A stretch of 33,246 nt of DNA from an uncultured Ruminococcus sp. (GTDB taxonomy: Bacteria > Bacillota > Clostridia > Oscillospirales > Acutalibacteraceae), in assembly GCA_902801245.1 (NCBI GenBank), contig CADCHW010000001.1, positions 73,626-106,871 on the forward strand. The letters run 5' to 3'. Of this stretch, positions 24,936 through 33,226 are shown piece by piece. A program made the translations under genes and the position numbers. Numbering within the stretch: the stretch's first letter is position 1; each line of letters opens with the position of its first letter. The notes beneath the pieces are model-generated. The model worked only from the letters and a program-made list of their open reading frames with translations. It was not told the DNA's origin and searched no databases.

Positions 24936-24984
24936 TTAATTTTAACTGTACAGCTACAAATTATTTTTAATAGGAGTGAATGGC

Positions 24985-25437
24985 TTGAAAGCTGTTGTTC
25001 AAAGAGTAACATATGCGGAGGTTGCTGTAGACGGTGAAACCGTGGGCAAAATTGACAGAGGATTATTAATTCTTCTCGGTGTTCACGAAAACGACACCGA
25101 AAACGATGCCGATACCCTCGCTGCCAAAATCGCAAAGCTTAGAATCTTTACGGACGAAAACGACAAGATGAATTTGTCGCTTGAAGATATCGGAGGTTCT
25201 GTTCTGGTAATTTCAAATTTCACACTTTACGGCGATTGCAGCCACGGAAGACGACCTAGCTTTTTCTCGGCGGCACGTCCCGATAAGGCAGAACCGCTTT
25301 ATGAGTACTTCTGCAAAAAGATAAGTGATAACGGCATTGACAATGTTCAAAAGGGAATTTTCGGTGCGGATATGAAAGTTTCGCTTCTCAATGACGGTCC
25401 GGTTACTCTTGTTGTAGATACGAACGATTTGAAATAA
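24985..25437 (+). CDS. dtd: D-aminoacyl-tRNA deacylase
   Basis: 150 residues, the family's standard length, from TTG 24985 ([13 protein letters not shown]); AGGAG lies 8 bases upstream, while the GTG at 24976 falls on that site. It hydrolyses D-amino acids, and glycine from mischarged tRNA-Ala. The family motifs are present: [17 protein letters not shown] (in place of SQFTLYGD) and [10 protein letters not shown], which carries the Gly-Pro pair of the active site. It opens a tight operon: the MBL gene starts 12 bases later. Confidence 0.94.
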   Translation: MKAVVQRVTYAEVAVDGETVGKIDRGLLILLGVHENDTENDADTLAAKIAKLRIFTDENDKMNLSLEDIGGSVLVISNFTLYGDCSHGRRPSFFSAARPDKAEPLYEYFCKKISDNGIDNVQKGIFGADMKVSLLNDGPVTLVVDTNDLK

Positions 25438-25449
25438 GTAGGTGATAAA

Positions 25450-26106
25450 ATGATAAATGTTGAATCCGTACAGGTTACGGAGCTTGCCACAAACTGCTAT
25501 ATTGTTACAGATGAAGTTACAGGCGACTGTGCCGTTATCGACCCCGGTGAGTTCAGTCCAAAACTTGACAAGGCACTTTCAAAAATCGGTTACGATAAAG
25601 TAAAGCTGGTGCTTTTAACCCACGGTCATTACGACCATATCGGCGGCACGAATGAATTGCTTGCAAAAACAAACAATAAAGCCGAAGTTGCGATATCGGA
25701 AAATGATGTTCCGCTTTTGAGCAATTCGGTTTTGAATCTTTCAAAGTTTTTTACTGCCAAGCCGCTTGAAGATATAAAGTCGGATATAGCACTTCATGAC
25801 GGCGATAAAATAACTCTCGGTGAAAGTGTGTTTACCGTAATTTCCACACCTGGGCATACAAGCGGCTCTGTCTGTTTTGTATGCGATGATAAGATTTTTT
25901 CGGGCGATACTCTCTTTTACCGCTCTCACGGCAGGACAGACTTCCCGACAGGCGATGAAAAAGCTATGCTTGATTCACTGAATAAGCTTGCAAATCTCAA
26001 AGGAAACTATACCGTATATCCCGGTCACGATATGTCAACCACTCTTGACAGCGAACGAAAATATAATCCCTATATAGGAAATAATTTTTATGATAATATA
26101 TATTAA
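25450..26106 (+). CDS. MBL-fold metallohydrolase (glyoxalase II-like)
   Basis: 218 residues. The metal-binding motif THGHYDHIGG, then STPGHTSGSVC, FSGDTLFYRSHGRTDFP and a last YPGHD give the complete dinuclear zinc set of the hydroxyacylglutathione-hydrolase-like branch. It probably hydrolyses a thioester, but the substrate cannot be read. ATG 25450 follows AGGTG. It overlaps hemZ by 17 bases. Confidence 0.9.
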   Translation: MINVESVQVTELATNCYIVTDEVTGDCAVIDPGEFSPKLDKALSKIGYDKVKLVLLTHGHYDHIGGTNELLAKTNNKAEVAISENDVPLLSNSVLNLSKFFTAKPLEDIKSDIALHDGDKITLGESVFTVISTPGHTSGSVCFVCDDKIFSGDTLFYRSHGRTDFPTGDEKAMLDSLNKLANLKGNYTVYPGHDMSTTLDSERKYNPYIGNNFYDNIY

Positions 26107-27553
26107 TAACCATACATTTCATTATGAAGCGGAAAATCTCACAAGACTGTTTTTCCCGAATACAAAGCTTGAAGTATTCAAGGATATTCCCGAAACATTA
26201 GTACCTCCGTATGTATATACGGCACTAACAAAAAATGATAATAATGTAAAAATATTTGTAGATGTTAATATTGACGAATATCACGAAGGTTCCGAAAAAA
26301 CATTTTCTGCCGATAACGATAATTTGGAGCTTGAAATGGCATTAATGCTTTTTGAGCATTTTACTAAGCTTACAGATGTTACTCCGCCGTGGGGAGTTCT
26401 CACGGGAGTTCGTCCGATTAAGCTTTTCAGAAAACTTGCCAAGGAACATAGTTTTGACTATGCTGTCGATTATTTTATCAATAAGTTTAAAGTCAGCAAG
26501 GAAAAAACAGACCTTACAATTGAAACGGAAAAGAACGAACGGGCTATTCTGGAATTGTCAAAGGATAATTCCTACAGTTTGTATATTTCAATTCCGTTCT
26601 GCCCGAGCCGATGCAGCTATTGTTCGTTTGTATCGGCTTCGGTCGAGAGGACAAAACATCTGGTTGAACCGTATGTTGAGCTGTTGTGCAATGAACTGAA
26701 AGCAACGGCGGAGTATGCTAAAATGCTTAATCTTAGGCTTGAATCGGTGTATATGGGCGGAGGTACTCCCACAACTCTCAGTGCCGAACAGATGAGAAAG
26801 GTTCTCACAACAGTGAATGAACATTTCGACTTGTCAAATTGCCGTGAATTTACCGTTGAAGCAGGTCGTCCCGACACCATTACAGAAGATAAGCTTAAAG
26901 CGATTTCGGAATGCGGAGTGGACAGAATCAGCATAAATCCACAAACTCTAAATGACGAGGTTCTGAAAAATATCGGCAGACGACACACCGCAGAACAGGT
27001 TATATCAACCTTTGATTTAGCACATAAATATAATTTCAATCATATTAATATGGACTTGATTGTAGGCTTGCCCGGTGATACATTTGAGAGCTTTAAGTCA
27101 ACTCTCGATAAAATCACAGAGCTTTCGCCCGAGAGTATAACCGTTCATACACTTTCTATGAAACGTGCGTCCACACTTACTATGAACGGAAAAACTCTTG
27201 ATAAACAGGAAGCCGAAACTACAGCACAAATGCTTTCGTATGCCAATAAAAAGCTTCACGAGAACAAATACTATCCGTATTATCTCTATCGTCAAAGCCG
27301 TATGGTTGGCAATATGGAGAACACAGGCTGGTCTAAGGTCGGCAAAGAGGGTATTTACAATGTGTTCATTATGGACGAAACACATACAATTCTTGCTTGC
27401 GGTGCGGGTGCTGTCAGTAAGCTTAAGGACAGTAAAACCGATTGTCTTGAACGCATATTTAACTACAAATATCCATACGAATATATAAATAGCTTTGAAG
27501 AAATTTTAAAACGCAAGGAAAGGATTGAGTCTTTCTATGCAGACCATAGTTAA
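26090..27553 (+). CDS. hemZ: Coproporphyrinogen III dehydrogenase-like radical SAM protein HemZ
   Basis: 487 residues. The radical-SAM cluster motif is CPSRCSYC (about 171-178), followed by YMGGGTPTTLS, then VEAGRPDTIT, ISINPQTLND and MDLIVGLPGDT, all typical of the HemN/HemZ branch. An N-terminal part of about 165 residues with no cluster motif is characteristic of HemZ. It overlaps the MBL gene by 17 bases and the nucleoside kinase start by 17 bases, so the operon is tightly coupled. No other haem gene is near. HemN-like proteins include haem chaperones, so enzyme activity is not certain. Confidence 0.9.
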   Translation: MIIYINNHTFHYEAENLTRLFFPNTKLEVFKDIPETLVPPYVYTALTKNDNNVKIFVDVNIDEYHEGSEKTFSADNDNLELEMALMLFEHFTKLTDVTPPWGVLTGVRPIKLFRKLAKEHSFDYAVDYFINKFKVSKEKTDLTIETEKNERAILELSKDNSYSLYISIPFCPSRCSYCSFVSASVERTKHLVEPYVELLCNELKATAEYAKMLNLRLESVYMGGGTPTTLSAEQMRKVLTTVNEHFDLSNCREFTVEAGRPDTITEDKLKAISECGVDRISINPQTLNDEVLKNIGRRHTAEQVISTFDLAHKYNFNHINMDLIVGLPGDTFESFKSTLDKITELSPESITVHTLSMKRASTLTMNGKTLDKQEAETTAQMLSYANKKLHENKYYPYYLYRQSRMVGNMENTGWSKVGKEGIYNVFIMDETHTILACGAGAVSKLKDSKTDCLERIFNYKYPYEYINSFEEILKRKERIESFYADHS

Positions 27554-28508
27554 TTCATACCGAAGATATGCACTCACTTTGGATAAAATCAATAAGTATG
27601 CCGAAAAAGACCCCGAGGGGTTTGTGCTTATGGCGGAAAATGCTTACAGAGATGACATAAGGGAAATTGCCAAAGGTATTTTAAACTCAAAGCACCGCTG
27701 TAAAGTAATTATGCTTGCGGGACCGTCCGCTTCGGGAAAAACCACAACGGCTCATATGCTTCAGGAGGAGCTTGCAAATTTCGGCAGCGGCTCGGAGATT
27801 ATCTCAATGGATAATTTTTATATGGGAGAGGAAAAGGTTCCGAGAACTCCGGAGGGTAAACCCGATTTTGAATCGGTTAATGCTTTGAATATTCCGCTGA
27901 TAGAGGAGTGCATTTCAAATCTTTTACAGTACGGACAGTGCGATATTGCACAATTCGACTTCGCAGCAAGCCGCCCTAAAGATGAAACCGTAAGAATTAA
28001 CCTTAACGGCGATTCTATCGCAATAATAGAGGGTATTCACGCACTCAACCCGATTTTTACAAAGCATATAAAGTCCGTTACGGGTCTTAAAAAAATTTAC
28101 ATAAGCGTAAAGCAGGGAATAAGAGAAGCCGGACATACAGGCTACTTACTCACTGCCGCCGAGCTGCGGCTCTTCAGACGCATTGTGCGTGACTACAAAT
28201 TCAGGGGCAGCACTGCGGAACATACTCTAGGAATGTGGGAAAATGTCCTGTTCGGAGAGAAAAAATATATTGTACCGTATAAATATTCGGGAGATATTAC
28301 AATTAATTCAATTCATATTTATGAACCGTGCATTACCGCAGCGGAAGCTGTACCTATATTAAAAGAGGTTTTGGAATCAAGCGAGGAATATGCCTATGCA
28401 CAATATCTTATTGAACGTGCAGCGAAATTTAGCTCCATTTCCGAAAAGTATGTGCCGGAAAATTCGCTTATGCGTGAATTTTTGGGTAACGGAAAGTATA
28501 AGTATTAA
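27537..28508 (+). CDS. Uridine-kinase/phosphoribulokinase-like nucleoside kinase
   Basis: 323 residues from ATG 27537, with an AAGGAAAGGA stretch 12 bases upstream; TTG 27525 is an alternative. Walker A is MLAGPSASGKTTT. SMDNFYMGEEKVPRTPEGKPDFESVNALN and IIEGIHALNP are the uridine-kinase substrate segments. It resembles the C-terminal kinase half of the longer clostridial nucleoside kinases that begin with a TGS-like domain. That N-terminal part is absent here and replaced by about 60 residues. Substrate not known. Confidence 0.85.
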   Translation: MQTIVNSYRRYALTLDKINKYAEKDPEGFVLMAENAYRDDIREIAKGILNSKHRCKVIMLAGPSASGKTTTAHMLQEELANFGSGSEIISMDNFYMGEEKVPRTPEGKPDFESVNALNIPLIEECISNLLQYGQCDIAQFDFAASRPKDETVRINLNGDSIAIIEGIHALNPIFTKHIKSVTGLKKIYISVKQGIREAGHTGYLLTAAELRLFRRIVRDYKFRGSTAEHTLGMWENVLFGEKKYIVPYKYSGDITINSIHIYEPCITAAEAVPILKEVLESSEEYAYAQYLIERAAKFSSISEKYVPENSLMREFLGNGKYKY

Positions 28509-28601
28509 CAAATATTTATATCGCTTTTTGGGCAAAATACAGAAATGTTAAATGTCATAAAAAATTTACATTTTATTCTATATTTTACTGCTTAAAAGTG
28601 T

Positions 28602-28607
28602 TATAAT
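28602..28607 (+). promoter_or_regulatory. Extended -10 promoter before the zinc-ribbon gene
   Basis: TGT-TATAAT gives an extended -10 box; no good -35 is visible. It lies about 70 bases before the gene. The rest of 28509-28678 is AT-rich with no other element seen. Confidence 0.5.
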
Positions 28608-28678
28608 GTATTCGCATTTTATATTTGCAATTGTAATTAGTAGAATTTATCAAAGTAGAAAAAAGGAGGATTTTTAAA

Positions 28679-29155
28679 ATGAGTTTTTTAGATGACGTAA
28701 TCGTAAACGCAGCTGCTGCATTTGACACAGTTGGCAAAATGGCTAATGATGTTGTAGACAGATCTAAGGTGGTAGTTTCGTCGGCGGAGCTTAAGAACAA
28801 GATTTCCGCTCAGTTTGAAACACTCGGCAGATACATTTATGATACGCACGAGTCGGGCAACACAGACCCCTCTGTTGTTAATCAGTACGTTGGCGAGATT
28901 ACGGTTCTTATCAGCGAGCTTAAGACTTTGCAGGATACTTTGAACGCAACAAACGGCAAGCTTGTTTGCCCCAGATGTGCCTGCACAAATTCAAGCGACA
29001 GCCTTTTCTGCAAGAAGTGCGGAACTTCCCTTGATTTCAGCAACACCTACACAGTAGGCTCTCAGCCGGCTGCAAAGGAGGAAAAGCCGTCGGAAGCCGA
29101 GGCTGTAGACGAAGCAGCTCCCGAGCCGCAGGACGAAAATAAGGCAGACGAATAA
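28679..29155 (+). CDS. Zinc-ribbon-domain protein of unknown function
   Basis: 158 residues. The first 95 look helical (DDVIVNAAAAFDTVGKMAND, then long Glu/Lys/Leu-rich stretches). A zinc ribbon CPRCACTNSSDSLFCKKCG (about 98-116) follows, then an acidic, Glu/Ala-rich tail. There is no signal peptide or membrane helix. A strong AAGGAGG leads the ATG, suggesting high translation. It is a single-gene unit between a promoter and a hairpin terminator. I do not recognise a named family. Confidence 0.75.
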   Translation: MSFLDDVIVNAAAAFDTVGKMANDVVDRSKVVVSSAELKNKISAQFETLGRYIYDTHESGNTDPSVVNQYVGEITVLISELKTLQDTLNATNGKLVCPRCACTNSSDSLFCKKCGTSLDFSNTYTVGSQPAAKEEKPSEAEAVDEAAPEPQDENKADE

Positions 29156-29176
29156 TTTTTTGCGTTAATAATCTAT

Positions 29177-29220
29177 AAAGGTAATACGTTGCATATGTAA
29201 CGTATTACCTTTAGTTTGGT
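29177..29220 (+). terminator. Terminator after the zinc-ribbon gene
   Basis: A perfect 14-bp stem, AAAGGTAATACGTT (29177-29190) and AACGTATTACCTTT (29199-29212), with an 8-base loop; the following T-run is weak (AGTTTGGTTT). Confidence 0.7.
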
Positions 29221-29270
29221 TTAATAATATTAAAGTTTTAGAGATAAAGTATTTGAAAAGAGGAGTTTGT

Positions 29271-30983
29271 TTGAAGAAAAAGAATAAGGCGAATAAAAAC
29301 CAAAGCTTTATACTTGGTGCGGCGATTTTATCATTTTGTCTTTTGGTGGTAAAAGTAATCGGAATGCTCTATAAGGTAAGCTTATCAAGACTTTACGGAG
29401 AAGTCGGTGCAGGTTTGCTCAATAATGCCTATGAATTGTACACTCCGTTATTCACGCTTGCGTCGGCAGGATTCCCGATTGCGGTTTCCAGAATGGTGTC
29501 CGAAAATATGTCAAAGGGAAGATATAAGGATATAAAGCGTATAAAAGACGTTGCTGTACCGTTCTTTATTATTTCGGGTATAGTGTGTTTCCTTTTGATG
29601 ATTTTGTTCAGTTTTTTTTACGTAAGAATAATTGATGCCCCAGACTCCTTTATTTCTATGCTGGTGCTTGCTCCCGCTATCTTTTTCGGCTGCCTTGTAT
29701 CCGCCTACAGAGGTTATTACGAGGGTATGAGGAATATGGTGCCTACTTCTATTTCGGAGATTGTAGAAGCGTTTGTAAAGCTCTCGGTAGGTTATTCCTT
29801 TGCGTATTTTGTGATGAACTACGGCGAGAAGCTTTTCGGCATAACGGATAAAAACGACCTTTTAAAATATTCCGTTGCAGCAGCAATTTTCGGTATTACA
29901 TTGGGTTCGTTCCTGAGCTTTATGTACATCTTCCTGCGTTACAAAATCAAAGGTGACGGTATCACTGAGGAGATGCTTAGAAATTCACCGCGTCCGAGAA
30001 GTAAAAAAGATACATTCGGTACACTTTTGCACACCGCAATTCCTATAGGTCTGGGTGCTCTTATTATGACCGCCGCCGGTACGGTTGACTCTGCACTTAT
30101 TCAAAGACGAATTATCACTATGATGATGAAAAATCCACAAGCACTGCTTAGTCAGTACGGTAAATTAATCCCTACAGAGTATGTAGACGGCGGAGTAGTT
30201 CATACATACCTTTGGGGTTGCTATGGGTATGCTCTTACTATTATGAACCTTGTTGTTACAGTTACTCAGGCATTCGGTACTACGGCTATGCCTAACGTCA
30301 CGGACGCTTACACAAAGGGCAGCAGAGATTATTTGAAAAACAGTATTGAAACCGTTATGAGAGTGACGTTTGTATTCACAATTCCGGCAGGTCTTGGTCT
30401 TGCCGTGCTTGCCGACCCGATTATGCACGTTGTATACGGTTATACGGACGGTGTGGATATTTCTGTTAATATTCTCAGATTAATGGGAATTGCCGTTATT
30501 GTGTTCGCTGCCGCAACTCCTATGTGCAGTATGTTACAAGCTGTCGGAAGAGTTGATATGCCGCTTAAGCTTTATACAATCGGTATGATAATTAAGGTTG
30601 TTTCAAACTATATTTTCTGCGGTATTCCTCAAATTAACGTTCAGGGCGGAAGTATCGGAACATTGTTATGCTATACGTTCGTAATAATTGTATCTATATA
30701 TGTTTTGATAAAAGAAACGGGAATAGTTCCCAATTTTAAAGTGGCTGTTATAAAGCCGCTCCTTGCATCGATAATCTGTGGGGTGTCGGCTTGGGTATCG
30801 TACGAGATGATTTCAAGAGCTCTTCCGGTAGCTGTTTCAACAATACTTGCTGTGATAATTGCGTGTATTTTTTATGTTGTTTTCCTGCTTTTACTTAGAG
30901 CAATTACCAAAAATGATATCATTATGCTTCCAAAAGGAAACAAAATTGTAACTGTGCTTGAAAAATATCACTTAATAGGGTAA
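29271..30983 (+). CDS. SpoVB-like polysaccharide flippase (MOP superfamily)
   Basis: 570 residues from TTG 29271, with AGAGGAG 5-6 bases upstream; the TTG at 29253 has no such site. About 14 hydrophobic segments and the PST/MVF signatures are present: KVSLSRLYGEVGAGLLNNAYELYTPLFTLASAGFPIAVSRMVSE near the start and SAYRGYYEGMRNMVPTSISEIVEA. It moves lipid-linked glycan precursors across the membrane. In Bacillus spoVB precedes the mazG-yabO-yabP-yabQ group, exactly as here, so a role in spore cortex assembly is likely. A MurJ-like role is possible too. Confidence 0.88.
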   Translation: MKKKNKANKNQSFILGAAILSFCLLVVKVIGMLYKVSLSRLYGEVGAGLLNNAYELYTPLFTLASAGFPIAVSRMVSENMSKGRYKDIKRIKDVAVPFFIISGIVCFLLMILFSFFYVRIIDAPDSFISMLVLAPAIFFGCLVSAYRGYYEGMRNMVPTSISEIVEAFVKLSVGYSFAYFVMNYGEKLFGITDKNDLLKYSVAAAIFGITLGSFLSFMYIFLRYKIKGDGITEEMLRNSPRPRSKKDTFGTLLHTAIPIGLGALIMTAAGTVDSALIQRRIITMMMKNPQALLSQYGKLIPTEYVDGGVVHTYLWGCYGYALTIMNLVVTVTQAFGTTAMPNVTDAYTKGSRDYLKNSIETVMRVTFVFTIPAGLGLAVLADPIMHVVYGYTDGVDISVNILRLMGIAVIVFAAATPMCSMLQAVGRVDMPLKLYTIGMIIKVVSNYIFCGIPQINVQGGSIGTLLCYTFVIIVSIYVLIKETGIVPNFKVAVIKPLLASIICGVSAWVSYEMISRALPVAVSTILAVIIACIFYVVFLLLLRAITKNDIIMLPKGNKIVTVLEKYHLIG

Positions 30984-31022
30984 AATAGCTATTTGTAATG
31001 AATTATTCGGGAGTTTTGAAAA

Positions 31023-31811
31023 ATGGAGTTTGAGTTTAAGGAAAAGTATGACTTTGACGACCTTGTTGAAGTTGTCAGATGCTTAAGGCTTCCCGACGGC
31101 TGTCCGTGGGATAAGGAGCAGACGCATAAGTCTATCAGACAGGATTTCATTGAGGAAACATACGAGGTTATCGAAGCTATCGACAATGAAGATACGGCAC
31201 TTCTCCGTGAGGAGCTGGGCGATGTTCTCTTGCAGGTTGTATTTCACGCACAGATTGAACGTGAAAAGGGAGTATTCGATATTCACGATGTAGCCAATGA
31301 CATCTGTCAAAAAATGATTGTCAGACACCCTCACGTGTTCGGTGATGTGAATGCCGACACTACAGATAAGGTGCTTGACAATTGGGATAAAATAAAAATG
31401 CAGACCAAGGAGCAAAGCACTCAGTCCGAAGCTATGGATAGTATTGCAAGGTCGCTGCCGTCCTTGATTCGTGCGTCAAAAATGCAGAAGAAAGCGGCAA
31501 AGGTCGGCTTTGATTTCGAGTGCCTTGACGATGCCGCAGCAAAGGTTACAGAGGAGCTTGCCGAGGTTAAGGCAGCTTGCGAAAGCGGAGATGAAAACGC
31601 AAAAGCCGAGGAAATAGGCGATTTGCTGTTTTCGGTTGTCAATGTTGCAAGATTTGCAGGTGTTGACAGCGAAAAGGCTCTTTATGATGCCTGTGAAAAA
31701 TTCCTTGCACGATTTACGGCAATGGAAAGATCAGCCGCCGACAACGGGGTTGATTTGAAAGATTTAAGTTTATCCGAGCTTGATTCCCTCTGGAATGAAG
31801 CTAAAAAATAA
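31023..31811 (+). CDS. mazG: Nucleoside triphosphate pyrophosphohydrolase MazG
   Basis: 262 residues with two MazG folds. The first (about 8-110) has LPDGCPWDKEQTH, ETYEVIEAI and EELGDVLLQVVFHAQI. The second (about 165-240) has ELAEVKAAC and EEIGDLLFSVVNVARF. The EExxE and EDxxD-type metal-binding acids are present. It hydrolyses NTPs to NMP and pyrophosphate, house-cleaning non-canonical nucleotides. ATG 31023 follows GGGAG. It lies in the spoVB-mazG-rqcP-yabPQ synteny block. Confidence 0.95.
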   Translation: MEFEFKEKYDFDDLVEVVRCLRLPDGCPWDKEQTHKSIRQDFIEETYEVIEAIDNEDTALLREELGDVLLQVVFHAQIEREKGVFDIHDVANDICQKMIVRHPHVFGDVNADTTDKVLDNWDKIKMQTKEQSTQSEAMDSIARSLPSLIRASKMQKKAAKVGFDFECLDDAAAKVTEELAEVKAACESGDENAKAEEIGDLLFSVVNVARFAGVDSEKALYDACEKFLARFTAMERSAADNGVDLKDLSLSELDSLWNEAKK

Positions 31812-31857
31812 AACAAAAACTGTTTAAATAAAAACAGTAAAACGGAGGATTTTTATT

Positions 31858-32157
31858 ATGAATAGAACAGAATTAATCGCAGCAGTTGCAGAGAAAAGTA
31901 ACTCTACAAAGAAGGATTCGGAGAAGATAGTATCTGCATTTTTGGATACTGTTGTTGAGGCTGTCGCAAAGGGCGAGAAGGTTCAGCTTATCGGCTTCGG
32001 AACATTCGAGCAGAGAATACGCAAGGAGAGAAAGGGCGTTGACCCGAGAACTCATAAGGAAACCTTGATTCCCGAGAAGAAGGTTCCCGCATTCAAGCCT
32101 GGTAAGTCCTTTAAGGAAACCGTTGGCGGCAAGGGTGCAGATGACGAGGAAGAATAA
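31858..32157 (+). CDS. hup: HU-family DNA-binding protein
   Basis: 99 residues. The fold is typical: N-terminal helices MNRTELIAAVAEKSNSTKKDSEKIV, the strand VQLIGFGTFEQRIRKERKGVDPRT and the DNA-binding arm with KKVPAFKPGKSFKE. The arm keeps the Pro between basic residues that intercalates in DNA. A short acidic tail (DDEEE) extends it beyond the usual 90. A perfect CGGAGG site before the ATG suggests high expression. A nucleoid-associated architectural protein. Confidence 0.95.
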   Translation: MNRTELIAAVAEKSNSTKKDSEKIVSAFLDTVVEAVAKGEKVQLIGFGTFEQRIRKERKGVDPRTHKETLIPEKKVPAFKPGKSFKETVGGKGADDEEE

Positions 32158-32179
32158 TTTCGTTATATGATTTTAGCGA

Positions 32180-32206
32180 GTGCAGGCTTTTTATTGAAGT
32201 CTGCAC
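32180..32206 (+). promoter_or_regulatory. Hairpin between hup and rqcP
   Basis: GTGCAGgCTT (32180-32189) pairs with AAGtCTGCAC (32197-32206) with one mismatch. Only a weak T-rich stretch follows, so it may be an attenuator or an mRNA-stabilising 3' end of hup rather than a full terminator. Confidence 0.5.
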
Positions 32207-32231
32207 AGAATTTTATTCGGAGGATTATAAA

Positions 32232-32474
32232 ATGCGATTGGATAAATATTTGAAAATATCAAGAATTATTAAAAGAAGAACCGTTGCAAACGAAGCCTGT
32301 GACGCAGGCAGAGTTCTTGTGAACGATAAGGTCGAGAGAGCGTCCTATGCGGTGAAAGTCGGAGATGTGATTGAAGTTCAGCTTGGTGCGAAGCCGCTGA
32401 AAGTAGAGGTTGTGAGCATAAATGAATATGCCAAAAAAGAGGAAGCTCCTTTGATGTACAAGGTCTTGCAGTAA
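32232..32474 (+). CDS. rqcP: RqcP (YabO), S4-domain RNA-binding protein
   Basis: 80 residues, one S4 domain: MRLDKYLKISRIIKRRTVANEACDAGRVLVNDK, then VGDVIEVQLG. Length and position between mazG and yabP match Bacillus YabO/RqcP, which binds stalled 50S-tRNA complexes with RqcH in alanine-tail ribosome quality control. CGGAGG precedes the ATG. The stop codon overlaps a possible sigma-E -35 box for yabP. Confidence 0.92.
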   Translation: MRLDKYLKISRIIKRRTVANEACDAGRVLVNDKVERASYAVKVGDVIEVQLGAKPLKVEVVSINEYAKKEEAPLMYKVLQ

Positions 32475-32522
32475 TATTTTAAATTACTCCTGCATAATAT
32501 ATATTATCATTATGTGGGAGTG
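32472..32522 (+). promoter_or_regulatory. Possible sigma-E promoter overlapping a RBS-hiding hairpin before yabP
   Basis: TAATATT (32472-32478), a 14-bp spacer and CATAATAT (32493-32500) fit the sigma-E pattern KMATATT-N14/15-CATACAMT at 7/7 and 6/8. ACTCCTGCATAA (32486-32497) can pair with TTATGTGGGAGT (32510-32521), two G-U wobbles, burying the Shine-Dalgarno GGGAG of yabP. A sigma-E transcript starting near 32507 would lack the 5' arm. Confidence 0.5.
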
Positions 32523-32528
32523 TGAATT

Positions 32529-32801
32529 ATGACAGAACAAAAACCAAAATCACCGAATGTTATAATGCTTGATAACAGGTCGAAGCTTACCGTATCGGGT
32601 GTAAATGATGTGGACAGTTTCGACGAAAGAGCCGTTGTTGCTTATACCGATTACGGTCAGCTGACTATTCAAGGCAGCGATTTGAATATATCAAAGCTTT
32701 CCACCGAGAGCGGTGAGCTTGCGATTGAGGGATATATTTCGTCACTTGTTTATACGGATAACCGACCAAACGAAAATATTTTTAAACGGCTTTTCAGATA
32801 A
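32529..32801 (+). CDS. yabP: Sporulation protein YabP
   Basis: 90 residues with the YabP/YqfC-family look: PNVIMLDNRSKLTVSGVNDVDSFDERAVVAYTDYGQLTIQGSDLNI, then LAIEGYISSLVYTD. Family members are made in the mother cell early in sporulation and act in spore cortex formation. GGGAG lies 8 bases before ATG 32529. Position between rqcP and yabQ is the conserved one. Confidence 0.93.
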   Translation: MTEQKPKSPNVIMLDNRSKLTVSGVNDVDSFDERAVVAYTDYGQLTIQGSDLNISKLSTESGELAIEGYISSLVYTDNRPNENIFKRLFR

Positions 32802-32821
32802 AACAGTCAGGCGGTGATTTT

Positions 32822-33169
32822 GTGCATTTATCTGTTTACAGACAAAGCGAAATATTTTACTTTGCATTTGTATTCGGAATATTTATAGGCTTATATTATG
32901 ATTTTTACAGACTGCTTCGCTATCTTGGCTTTAAATCAAAATCCGCAGTAATAGCACAGGATATTATTTTTATGTCAAGCACGGCGGTTATGTGCTTTTT
33001 GTTTGCACAAGTCACCGTGAACGGACATCTAAGAGCATTCGTTGTGTTTGCACATTTGTTTGGTGCGATTTCTTACAGATATTCAATAGGAATGTTGAGC
33101 GGCTTTGTTTTTAAGGGCGTTGCCGGTGTTTTGAATTTTATCAAAAAACTTGGCTCAATCACAGAATAA
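32822..33169 (+). CDS. yabQ: Sporulation protein YabQ
   Basis: 115 residues from GTG 32822 (GGCGGTG upstream). Three to four membrane segments (about 9-27, 41-61, 66-84, 93-108); FVFGIFIGLYYDFYRLLR is the family's N-terminal signature. It belongs to spore cortex synthesis at the forespore outer membrane. It is shorter than Bacillus YabQ (about 200 residues) but similar to clostridial forms. Confidence 0.9.
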   Translation: MHLSVYRQSEIFYFAFVFGIFIGLYYDFYRLLRYLGFKSKSAVIAQDIIFMSSTAVMCFLFAQVTVNGHLRAFVVFAHLFGAISYRYSIGMLSGFVFKGVAGVLNFIKKLGSITE

Positions 33170-33226
33170 GACTGATTTTATACCAAAACTGGAAGTATAG
33201 CCAACCCACCGATGACCTTGGAGGTA

